DNA of 12,391 bases. Source: JACGMN01 sp964522635 (GTDB lineage Archaea > Halobacteriota > Syntropharchaeia > Alkanophagales > Methanospirareceae). The DNA is taken from assembly GCA_964522635.1 (NCBI GenBank), contig CAZFWT010000053.1, positions 1 through 12,391 of the forward strand. Direction: 5' to 3'. Position numbers and translations under genes: made by a program. The notes beneath the pieces are model-generated. The model did not search any database. It had not been told where the DNA came from and was given only the letters and a program-made list of their open reading frames with translations. Positions 1 to 5,821 of this stretch are shown here, one piece after another; the stretch's first letter is position 1, and the number at the start of each line of letters is the position of its first letter.

Positions 1-554
1 TCCGTCGCCAGTGTCGCTTCCGACGCCATGTTCATCCCGACGATGTCCGCATAATCCTTTATCAGGTTAATCTCCGCTTTCGTCTCCAGCCGCGGACTCA
101 GAGTCTGGAAATACACGCCGTGCTCAACAATGTTAATATCCAGTGACTGCGCAGCGGCTATCAGCCGTTTTCGCAGCGCTTCATCCAGGCCCGGGGTGAT
201 ATGAACGATTTCAGTGTCATAATACGTGAGGATACTAAACAGGCCGATGTAATCGTGCGGAACGACCAGTGAGCGTGGTGGTAGAGCTCGCTTTACACTG
301 CCCACTGAGGTCACACTGATGATCTCATCCACGCCCAAGTCCTTGAATACGCGCATATTCGCTTTATAATTGATTCGATGCGGCGGAATGTTACGCTCCC
401 TGCCGTGCCGCGGAATGAAGACGATCTCATGTGAATAAACGCTCATAACGAGCAGGTACACGGGGCCGTATTCGGTCAGTACTTCGCGCTCCTTCACGTC
501 GTCAAGCAATTTCGTGCCGAATAAGCTCGTCCCACCGATGATACCAAGTGCCAT
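1..554 (-). CDS. MTAP / purine nucleoside phosphorylase family protein (3' part cut by window edge)
   Basis: About 184 N-terminal residues are visible; the C-terminus lies beyond base 1. The protein begins MALGIIGGTSLFG, the phosphate-binding loop of the MTAP/PNP family. It continues with PRHGRERNIPPHRINY (the family HG..H..NY segment), TSVGSVKRALPPRSLVVPHDYIG, and near the edge the substrate-site stretch GMNMASEATLA. The family cleaves 5'-methylthioadenosine, methylthioinosine or purine nucleosides with phosphate to give the base and ribose-1-phosphate (purine and methionine salvage, cytosolic). The residues that separate 6-amino from 6-oxo substrates lie in the missing part, so MTA versus MTI phosphorylase cannot be decided; euryarchaeal methanogens often have the MTI type. 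The ATG at 554 is preceded by a GGATGAT Shine-Dalgarno-like stretch. The gene lies 90 bp downstream of dph2 on the same strand and has its own TATA-like box. Family assignment is strong; substrate is open. Confidence 0.88.
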   Translation of the reverse strand, partial: MALGIIGGTSLFGTKLLDDVKEREVLTEYGPVYLLVMSVYSHEIVFIPRHGRERNIPPHRINYKANMRVFKDLGVDEIISVTSVGSVKRALPPRSLVVPHDYIGLFSILTYYDTEIVHITPGLDEALRKRLIAAAQSLDINIVEHGVYFQTLSPRLETKAEINLIKDYADIVGMNMASEATLAT

Positions 555-581
555 CTTCCATCATCCTAAAAGAATCTTCCG

Positions 582-592
582 GCTATAAACTT
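582..592 (-). promoter_or_regulatory. TATA-like promoter box for the phosphorylase gene
   Basis: Read on the minus strand, the dph2-phosphorylase gap holds AAGTTTATAGCC about 30 bases upstream of the ATG at 554. A start point about 25 bases downstream would leave a very short leader containing the GGATGAT stretch. The position and sequence fit an archaeal TATA box, so the gene may be transcribed separately from dph2. This is sequence reading only. Confidence 0.4.
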
Positions 593-644
593 ATTTTTGG
601 TCTCTTTTCTGATCTCGTGTTGCCCGCTATTCACGCTCACTCAG

Positions 645-1661
645 TTACGGCCACAACTCGTCCCAGCTCCGCTCGCCGAGCACCACCTCAAACTCGCCGA
701 CCGTGAGAACGGGCTTCTTAAACGGGACCAAATCCTCCACCAGGCGTGGACACGCAGTATTAACGAACGCATCGACGGCATAGCCGAGCAATTTCTCCTC
801 GCAGATCTCGTCGAGCGCAATGACGTACGCATTCCGGCCTCGAGCGATCGCCTTTCGCTGTACGGCCAACGCATCTTCGAGCTTACACTGGCCGCTCTTG
901 GTGCCTACAAGAACCCCAAAGGACTGTGCATCCAGTGCACGTGCAATAACCATGTAGCGCTTCTTCCTCAGCTCGTCGGGCTCGAATACGCGCACCTGTC
1001 GGGTGAACGGATCAGCCGCAATAACGCGCTTACCCGTGTAGAGCGCGATGCCGGCGGGATGAAAGCCGCCACTGCCGATGAACAGAATCTCGTCATCGTG
1101 CAGGGCACGTGCAGCGCCGAACTCGCAGCCCAGGACCAACCCAGGGGCTGCGTCGAGTCGCAAAATTTTACTTATCGATGCGGCCTTGCCCGCACGCCTG
1201 AGCACCGCCCTCGCCTCTTCAAGAGCGTGCACGTGCTGAACGGTCGCAACGAGCCCAACACACTCACCGAGGATCTCCGCTGCTGCCTTCTCCACCACAG
1301 GTTTGATATCAATAGTACTTCTGAGCTCGATGAAAATCACTTTCTCGTCCGGGCGCAATCCGCCCGTCGCAGCGCGGGCCGGTGGGAGTATGCGTCGCTG
1401 AGCGAAGAGTGCGCTTGCGTGCCCGAAGTGGAAGAGCAGCTCAACCATACACTCCAGCTTCTCATCGATGTCGCAGGCACCATAGCAGGAATTACCGGAG
1501 ATGATCACCTCTGCGCCGGTCTCCTGCGCGATCCCGTCGGCGAGCGAAACGGCCACTGATTTGAGCCCATCAGGGAGCTGTAAACCCACCCGTGTTGCTC
1601 TTCGTTCGCGTATCAAGGCTGCTATCCGCTCGAGTTCGAACTCGTAGGAACGCTGCTCCAT
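645..1661 (-). CDS. dph2: Diphthamide biosynthesis enzyme Dph2 (2-(3-amino-3-carboxypropyl)histidine synthase)
   Basis: 338 residues, the usual length for archaeal Dph2. The enzyme uses a [4Fe-4S] cluster and S-adenosylmethionine to transfer a 3-amino-3-carboxypropyl group to the target histidine of elongation factor aEF2, the first step of diphthamide formation in the cytosol. The three cluster cysteines are visible in their three repeated domains: C59 in GNSCYGACDID, C179 in LVLGCEFG and C304 in NTACPRL, a spacing close to that of the characterised Pyrococcus horikoshii enzyme (59, 163, 287). The N-terminal VGLQLPDGLK is also typical. Archaeal Dph2 works as a homodimer, so no Dph1 partner is needed. 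The start at 1661 follows a GGTAAG stretch and lies about 45 bases downstream of a TATA box on this strand. A 320-residue frame on the opposite strand is an antisense shadow. Confidence 0.95.
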   Translation of the reverse strand: MEQRSYEFELERIAALIRERRATRVGLQLPDGLKSVAVSLADGIAQETGAEVIISGNSCYGACDIDEKLECMVELLFHFGHASALFAQRRILPPARAATGGLRPDEKVIFIELRSTIDIKPVVEKAAAEILGECVGLVATVQHVHALEEARAVLRRAGKAASISKILRLDAAPGLVLGCEFGAARALHDDEILFIGSGGFHPAGIALYTGKRVIAADPFTRQVRVFEPDELRKKRYMVIARALDAQSFGVLVGTKSGQCKLEDALAVQRKAIARGRNAYVIALDEICEEKLLGYAVDAFVNTACPRLVEDLVPFKKPVLTVGEFEVVLGERSWDELWP

Positions 1662-1697
1662 AATAGCTACTTACCGTAAAAGGTAAAAAGTGCGCGG

Positions 1698-1711
1698 GCT
1701 TTTTATACTTG
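1698..1711. promoter_or_regulatory. Shared TATA box region between divergent dph2 and the membrane protein pair
   Basis: The sequence GCTTTTTATACTTG reads as a TATA box on both strands (CTTTTTATACT and AGTATAAAAAG). It lies about 40 bases upstream of the dph2 ATG (1661) and about 30-35 bases upstream of the ATG at 1741. Both distances suit archaeal TBP/TFB promoters. The plus-strand transcript would have a leader of about 10 bases or less, which fits the lack of a clear Shine-Dalgarno sequence before 1741. Confidence 0.5.
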
Positions 1712-1740
1712 GGACGCATGTACTTTTAGCGGTACAAACT

Positions 1741-2169
1741 ATGTCAAGCGAGGCCCCTAAAAGATCTAAAGACGAGGGTGTACAGTCCTTTACCATCGGC
1801 TTCCTGGCTATTGGGCTCATTATCGGCCTGATCATGGGCATTGCCGCTGGCATCTCTGTCTTTTCCGGTCAGTCATTCTCATCGTCGTCGTGCGCCGGGC
1901 CAACGGATGTACTGAGCCCGGAAGCTGCTGGTGCACGCACAATCGATTTCCTTGCGAATTATGCCGTGTCACCGGACATTACTGTCGCCTTAATAAATGT
2001 TACCGAGCTGGAAACGGCGAATCTGTATCAAGTTACTGTCAATATCTCCATGCAGGGCGCATCGGAACAGCAGGAGCTGTACATCACGAAAGATGGCGAA
2101 GTGCTCTTTCCGGGCGCAATCAACATCGAGGAATTTAAGGAGATGGCTGCGACTCAGGGCATGTCATGA
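1741..2169 (+). CDS. Membrane-anchored protein of unknown function, paralog of the next gene's N-terminal half
   Basis: 142 residues. A charged N-terminus is followed by one hydrophobic helix (about 17-41, rich in Gly/Ile), a Ser-rich linker with a single cysteine (C51), then a domain of about 85 residues ending in LYITKDGEVLFPGAINIEEF. The domain is predicted to face the outside. It aligns without large gaps to residues 39-121 of the following gene (PEAAGARTIDFL versus PDEAGERAIDFL, TKDGEVLFPGA versus TKDGELLFPGA), and the cysteine is conserved. The [LVI]xxC lipobox pattern is absent, so lipidation is doubtful. I do not recognise a characterised function; domains with a similar KDGxLLFP ending occur in front of thioredoxin-like domains. 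I chose ATG 1741 because the in-frame ATG at 1690 lies upstream of the TATA box and adds an unlikely extension. Confidence 0.75.
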   Translation: MSSEAPKRSKDEGVQSFTIGFLAIGLIIGLIMGIAAGISVFSGQSFSSSSCAGPTDVLSPEAAGARTIDFLANYAVSPDITVALINVTELETANLYQVTVNISMQGASEQQELYITKDGEVLFPGAINIEEFKEMAATQGMS

Positions 2170-2184
2170 GGTGATTGAAACGAT

Positions 2185-3006
2185 ATGAAGACCGCATCGA
2201 TTGGCTTTCTGGCGATTGGCGTTATCGTGGGTGTGATCCTCGGGGCGGTCATAGGGGCTTCCGTATTCTCTGCGCCCTCAGCACCTTCCACGCCCTCGTG
2301 TCCCATGCCGGCAGGGACATTGACACCTGACGAGGCAGGTGAACGTGCAATCGACTTCCTCACAACGTATGCAATACCTCCTGGTGTCGAGGTCTCCCTG
2401 GCTTCAGTTACCGCGGATGAGCGCTCGGGCCTCTATGAGATCATGATTACCGTCTCCATGCTCGGGACCACGGAGACGCGCGAGGTGTATACGACGAAGG
2501 ACGGCGAGTTGCTCTTCCCTGGAGCGACGAACATCGACGACTATATCGAGCAGGTAGAAGCGCAAAAGGCACTGGAAGAGCAGCGCAATCGTGAGCAGCA
2601 GTATGGTAGAACCATCGGCAACTACATCAAGAGCGAGGATCCGCTCTGTACTGAGGACGGCAAGCCGATCATCTATTTCTTTGGCGGTCCCAGTTGCAGC
2701 GCCTGCCAGTGGGAGCACCCGGTTATTCTCAACGCGACCTCAAAGTTCGACGGGTACATCGTTCTTCATGATAGTATGAACACGGGAATCGTGGATAGCG
2801 AGGTCTTCGCTTCCTACAACCCCAGCGGTAGCATTCCAACCATTGTACTGGGCTGCACCTATTATCGCATCGGTGCAGGTATTAGCCTTGGCGAAGCGCA
2901 GGAGGAAAAGATCCTGACCGCTTTGATTTGTGAGCTGACCGATGGTCAGCCAGAAGCGGTGTGCTCGACGCCCGAGATCGTTGCCCTTACGGATCAGCTC
3001 GACTGA
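2185..3006 (+). CDS. Membrane-anchored thioredoxin-like protein with CSAC motif
   Basis: 273 residues in three parts: an N-terminal membrane helix (about 5-28) with a Ser/Pro linker and C39; an anchor-proximal domain (about 45-121) homologous to the preceding protein; then a Glu/Gln-rich, probably coiled stretch (about 120-140) and a thioredoxin-fold domain. That domain shows IIYFFGGPSCSACQWEHPVI, with the redox pair C171 and C174 in a CxxC motif at the helix start, and a cis-proline candidate P218 in SGSIPTIVLGC. Extra cysteines at 155, 224 and near the C-terminus may form structural or relay disulfides. The likely role is thiol-disulfide exchange outside the membrane; the partner is unknown. 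A GAGGTGATT ribosome site overlaps the stop of the upstream gene, which suggests a two-gene operon with translation closely linked. The fold is confident; substrate and direction (oxidase or reductase) are not. Confidence 0.82.
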   Translation: MKTASIGFLAIGVIVGVILGAVIGASVFSAPSAPSTPSCPMPAGTLTPDEAGERAIDFLTTYAIPPGVEVSLASVTADERSGLYEIMITVSMLGTTETREVYTTKDGELLFPGATNIDDYIEQVEAQKALEEQRNREQQYGRTIGNYIKSEDPLCTEDGKPIIYFFGGPSCSACQWEHPVILNATSKFDGYIVLHDSMNTGIVDSEVFASYNPSGSIPTIVLGCTYYRIGAGISLGEAQEEKILTALICELTDGQPEAVCSTPEIVALTDQLD

Positions 3007-3273
3007 AGTGTTACGATAAGAGAAGATTATTAGGGTAAGATCGTGTTGATTGCGAATCCTAGCGATAGCACAAAAGATAATCATACATGAAAATATTTGT
3101 ATTAACTGTACAGAATAAAAATCCTGATCTTTAGACGAATTATAACCCATAAAATTATAGTTGTTTCTTATACCAGTGATTTAATCATAAAATTTATCCA
3201 ACAAAAAAATTCTAGTAACCACAATTTCTGTTTATAACAGTATACTGTAGTTCTTAAAAAGTATTTTTGATAC

Positions 3274-3609
3274 TTTCAAGGTATAGACCCTGGCCAACTA
3301 CAAAATTTAAGCTCTGATGCACTCGCAAAGGCAAAGAGATAGAATGTATAAGATTAAGCAGAAAAATTCGCGGAAATCGCAAATTTGAAAGCGATGAAGT
3401 AGTGTAATGCAAAACAAATCTTATTGTGGTAACAATTGTATCCAAGCCACGCGGCGTGCCTGAAGTTTTAGTATAAAACTTCAAGGTTCCTGGAATCGGG
3501 TTGATACAGGGTCTGATCGTGTTCTAACCGGTGGTATCCATGGGTTTCAGGGAGTATCCCCGCCGCCGATGCTTGATGTTTTGACAAAACTTAAGGGTAA
3601 CGGTGGGTG
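3274..3609 (+). pseudogene. Possible decayed reading frame, unrecognised
   Basis: The stretch is richer in G+C than its flanks, and fragments in shifting plus-strand frames read like protein. From 3274 one frame gives FQGIDPGQLQNLSSDALAKA before a stop, and the same frame resumes as AEKFAEIANLKAMK further on. Another frame is open from 3463 to a TGA at 3607-3609 and ends PPPMLDVLTKLKGNGG. At least two stops and one frame change separate the pieces. I do not recognise a family. The 76-residue minus-strand frame over 3254-3484 looks less protein-like. The reading rests only on composition and the look of the peptides, so chance open frames are a real alternative. Confidence 0.25.
3462..3482. 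repeat. Inverted repeat, 8-bp perfect arms
   Basis: GAAGTTTT and AAAACTTC flank a 5-base spacer AGTAT. It lies only three bases after another short inverted repeat (CACG CGG CGTG, 3449-3459). It could be an RNA hairpin, a protein-binding site or a relic of an element end. Neither arm has a T-tract that would make it a typical terminator. Confidence 0.5.
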
Positions 3610-3616
3610 AACTATA

Positions 3617-3748
3617 TTTGTTATAGGTTATTTGTAATAGTTAACCGCATATATGTATCATAACTACTCTCATACCATTTACCCATACTTTTTTATTTAC
3701 ATCGATTAATAGAAAATTAATATAGTAGTGCAAAGAAGTTAATGTAGT
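3617..3748. repeat. Tandem repeat unit A: degenerate copy of the recombinase 3' end and its downstream flank
   Basis: This 132-base unit aligns end to end with the following unit (3749-3882) at roughly 75-80 percent identity by eye, with two single-base gaps. Shared blocks include TTTGTTATAG at the start, ATTTACCCATAC, AAATTAATATAGT and the last TGTAGT. On the minus strand unit A still encodes a relic of the recombinase C-terminus (TTLTSL, then HYYINF), but a one-base loss in the poly-T/A run breaks the frame. The units abut directly, so this is a tandem duplication that has since diverged. Confidence 0.85.
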
Positions 3749-3882
3749 TTTGTTATAGATAATTTATACAGGTTAATCACATAAATATCTCATAACCACC
3801 CTTCTACCCATTTACCCATACTTTTTTTATCTTCTTCGATGAATGGTAAATTAATATAGTGTTGCAAAGAGGTTAGTGTAGT
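3749..3882. repeat. Tandem repeat unit B: intact recombinase 3' end plus 41 bases of downstream flank
   Basis: This is the partner of unit A. Its first 41 bases lie downstream of the recombinase stop codon and the rest is the last 30 codons or so of that gene, including the catalytic tyrosine region. Beyond 3882 the sequence continues into the recombinase gene, whereas unit A runs directly into unit B. The duplication boundary is therefore within the gene, just before the HTTLTSLQHY coding segment. Confidence 0.85.
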
Positions 3883-4362
3883 ATGCCCCTGAGAGAGATA
3901 AACTAAATTCGTAGCCTCAGGGAAATAAAATATCAGCCAACTCTCGTAGGTCTTACGCATAGTCCGTGCCGATATGCCAACAGAATCTAATCCGCCCTGT
4001 TTTGCCCACTGCACCAGAGCGTAATCCCAGGCCTGTATCGAGGGTAGTCGTTTTCTATTCTCGAAGAAGTAAGGGAGAATTGTTTTTCCCATTGAGCTCA
4101 ATCTGATCCATCGCTCAGCCTGTTTCCGTTTCACCTTCCGCTGTGCTTCTGAGGGAAGATGCACAAAATTGCCATCGAACCACCGGGCGTTTGCCTGAAT
4201 CTCCTTACATTCGGTATACCGTGCGCCCAACAGCAGACAGGCATCCAAAAGGGTTCGATTCTCCGTCTTCTTCGCGCCCGCACGCAGCTGTTCGAACTCG
4301 GAGGGTCGCAAGATCCGCGTTTTGACCTTTTTACCCTTTAAAATCGGGATCTTCTCGCTCAT
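3790..4362 (-). CDS. Small tyrosine recombinase / integrase, catalytic domain only
   Basis: 190 residues, about half the length of a typical phage-type integrase. It covers the catalytic domain: box I arginine R48 in LLLGARYTEC, a basic stretch around K76-K80 that may supply the catalytic lysine, box II R133-x-x-R136 in ISARTMRKTYESWL (Arg in place of the usual His), H160 in QGHTT, and the nucleophile candidate Y169 in LQHYINL. Such enzymes cut and rejoin DNA at specific sites to integrate, excise or resolve elements. The N-terminal arm-binding and core-binding domains are absent; in-frame TAG codons lie just upstream of the ATG, so the gene is either a naturally short archaeal form or a truncated relic. 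Its 3' end is tandemly duplicated. No other element genes remain nearby, which suggests an orphan. Confidence 0.8.
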   Translation of the reverse strand: MSEKIPILKGKKVKTRILRPSEFEQLRAGAKKTENRTLLDACLLLGARYTECKEIQANARWFDGNFVHLPSEAQRKVKRKQAERWIRLSSMGKTILPYFFENRKRLPSIQAWDYALVQWAKQGGLDSVGISARTMRKTYESWLIFYFPEATNLVYLSQGHTTLTSLQHYINLPFIEEDKKSMGKWVEGWL

Positions 4363-4420
4363 CGCTTTCTACATTAGATTAGAAAAGAACTACAAAAAGC
4401 TTCTCGCATCACTGGTGGAA

Positions 4421-4460
4421 CGGGCGTTTCGTCCGCTCTCGCTGAGGAGCCTTTTCTTTT
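4421..4460 (+). terminator. Two abutting GC-rich hairpins followed by a T-rich tract
   Basis: CGGGCG/CGTCCG with a TTT loop (4421-4435, one G-T pair) is followed at once by a second hairpin GCT-CTC/GAG-(G)AGC with a GCT loop and one bulged base (4435-4450), then CTTTTCTTTT. The arrangement resembles a terminator on the plus strand, but no plus-strand gene ends here. It lies between the divergent recombinase gene and the dehydratase gene. It could end a small transcript, block read-through from the mobile-element side, or be the leader structure of the next gene. Confidence 0.3.
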
Positions 4461-4579
4461 CAGCCTGGTGGCACGGTAATGGTGAGAACTTATTCAGGAG
4501 ACAGCGGCTCTGAACGTGTTGGTGAAACCGGGAAAAGTGAAATGAATGTAGCTCTTATTCATCTTGTAGCGGAACGGCG

Positions 4580-5752
4580 ATGCATCTGACCAAAGAGGAA
4601 GAGCGGATCCTTGAAGGCGAGGAGGGCTGGGCGCGTCAAAAGGCGATGGAGATACTCGTCGCGATCGGCGATATCCATCACGCCTCGCACCTGATCCCCA
4701 TTCAGAGCGCACATATCTCCGGTGCCTCGTATAAGACGATCGGAGACGCCTTTGAGTTCATCAAATGCCTTAAGGGCGCGCGAGTGCAGGTGAAAAGCAC
4801 GCTCAATCCCACCGGCGTGGATCGCAGTATCTGGCAGTCACTCCCGGTCTCGGAGACCTTTGTAGCGAAGCAGCGTGAGGTTGTGCGCGCCTACCGGAGC
4901 CTGGGCATAGACGTCGAATGCACCTGTATTCCGTACCATGTAGGAAATAGGCCGCAGAAGGGCGAGCACATCGCATGGGCGGAATCATCAGCCGTTCTCT
5001 ACGCCAATTCGGTCTTGGGCGCGCGAACGAATATGGAAGGCGCTCCCTCTGCTCTCGCAGCGGCACTCATCGGGAAGACGCCCTTTTACGGGCTCCATCT
5101 TACGGAAAATAGGGAACCTGAGCTTCGGGTGTGCGTGCGGTGCGCGCTTCGCGATGCGGATTACAGTGCGCTCGGGTTTGTACTCGGCGAGCTCGTCGGG
5201 AACAAGATACCGGTGATTGAGCTCCTGCCCGCTTCGCAGCCGACTGCCGACGAATTGAAGCATTTATCCGCGGCGATCGGCGCGACAGGCTCCGTCGGAC
5301 TGTACCACATCGCAGGACTCACGCCTGAATCGGATGCCTTTGGTCTTCCTGCTGAAAAGCTCGAGCTGGCGAGGGGGGATATCGAGTCTGTCAGTCGGAC
5401 GAGCTGCCAGGGCGATGTGATCGCGATCGGTTGTCCTCATTGCTCGGCGACTGAACTCCAGCAGATTTACGAGCTTTTGCGCGCCGAGAGCAAGGGTCGA
5501 AGGGTACGGAAAGAATTTTTTGTGTTCACTGCACGAGCGATAAAGGAGCGCATGCAAACTGTAGTGCGGAAGATCGAGGCGTATGGTGTGAAGGTGATTT
5601 GCGATACCTGTTTCGTCGTCTCGCCCGCGTTTGAGCATTACCGCTGCGTCATTACCAACTCGGGGAAGATGCTGCAGTACGTGCCGTTGCTCTGTGGCGG
5701 AGCGGCTGTACAGCTGTGTACGACCGAACAGTGCGTGCAGCAGGCGTTTTGA
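4580..5752 (+). CDS. Phosphomevalonate dehydratase large subunit (aconitase X catalytic domain)
   Basis: 390 residues, full length for the archaeal AcnX large subunit (formerly DUF521). It opens MHLTKEEERILEGEEGWARQ and shows the family blocks SGASYKTIGDA (47-57), STLNPTGVD (73-81), CTCIPYHVGNRPQKGEHIAW (114-133) and SSAVLYANSVLGARTNMEG. Conserved cysteines in ECTC (C114, C116), CPHC (285-288) and CDTC (341-344) provide candidate iron-sulfur ligands. With a small subunit (DUF126 family) the archaeal enzyme dehydrates mevalonate-5-phosphate to trans-anhydromevalonate phosphate in the modified mevalonate pathway for isoprenoid lipids. The small subunit gene is not in this window. Related AcnX proteins act on hydroxyproline-type substrates, but in an archaeon the mevalonate role is most likely. 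No strong ribosome site precedes the ATG. The ribosomal operon follows after 69 bp. Confidence 0.9.
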   Translation: MHLTKEEERILEGEEGWARQKAMEILVAIGDIHHASHLIPIQSAHISGASYKTIGDAFEFIKCLKGARVQVKSTLNPTGVDRSIWQSLPVSETFVAKQREVVRAYRSLGIDVECTCIPYHVGNRPQKGEHIAWAESSAVLYANSVLGARTNMEGAPSALAAALIGKTPFYGLHLTENREPELRVCVRCALRDADYSALGFVLGELVGNKIPVIELLPASQPTADELKHLSAAIGATGSVGLYHIAGLTPESDAFGLPAEKLELARGDIESVSRTSCQGDVIAIGCPHCSATELQQIYELLRAESKGRRVRKEFFVFTARAIKERMQTVVRKIEAYGVKVICDTCFVVSPAFEHYRCVITNSGKMLQYVPLLCGGAAVQLCTTEQCVQQAF

Positions 5753-5762
5753 GCTCTGGCTG

Positions 5763-5781
5763 TTTTTAAATACTTATATAC
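5763..5781 (+). promoter_or_regulatory. TATA promoter region of the ribosomal protein operon
   Basis: TTTTTAAATACTTATATAC contains two overlapping TATA-like boxes (TTTAAATA and TTATATA). A start about 25 bases beyond the second would fall near 5800, giving a leader of about 20 bases with GAGGAAG directly before the ATG at 5822. The TTTTT at the 5' side could also help end transcription of the dehydratase gene. Confidence 0.6.
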
Positions 5782-5821
5782 TCTAAGCTCTTACAGTAAC
5801 TAGTCGTGACCGAAGAGGAAG

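Larger units (their letters stand above)
3007..3789. other. AT-rich non-coding stretch with clustered inverted repeats and decayed material
   Basis: No convincing intact gene lies here. The first 260 bases are AT-rich with stops in all frames; a 15-codon frame at 3087 (MKIFVLTV...) has no support. Short inverted repeats are frequent: a perfect 12-bp palindrome ACAGTATACTGT at 3237-3248, AAAGTAT/ATACTTT at 3258-3276, an imperfect one centred on CAATTG at 3428-3443, CACGCGGCGTG at 3449-3459, GAAGTTTT/AAAACTTC at 3462-3482, GGGA/TCCC at 3550-3560 and GTTTT/AAAAC at 3578-3590. From 3617 the stretch is the first unit of a tandem repeat. Base composition and decay fit a former mobile-element insertion. 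Confidence 0.6.

Noticed and set aside
597..1559. Long plus-strand open frame of 320 codons over dph2
   Set aside because: It is antisense to dph2, whose protein has all conserved cysteines; the plus frame has no recognisable domain and arises from codon bias.
1690..1740. Upstream start (17 extra codons) for the first membrane protein
   Set aside because: The ATG at 1690 lies before the TATA box, and the extension has no counterpart in the paralog; 1741 fits better.
3254..3484. 76-codon minus-strand frame
   Set aside because: It is in the decayed intergenic piece, has no clear ribosome site, no recognised motif and low-complexity content.
3617..3882. CRISPR array or short repeat array
   Set aside because: There are only two long diverged units that abut with no spacer, and one is part of a coding gene.
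4363..4579. Possible small gene upstream of the recombinase on the minus strand
   Set aside because: Short open stretches exist, such as one ending SDARSFL, but they have no start, ribosome site or recognisable motif.
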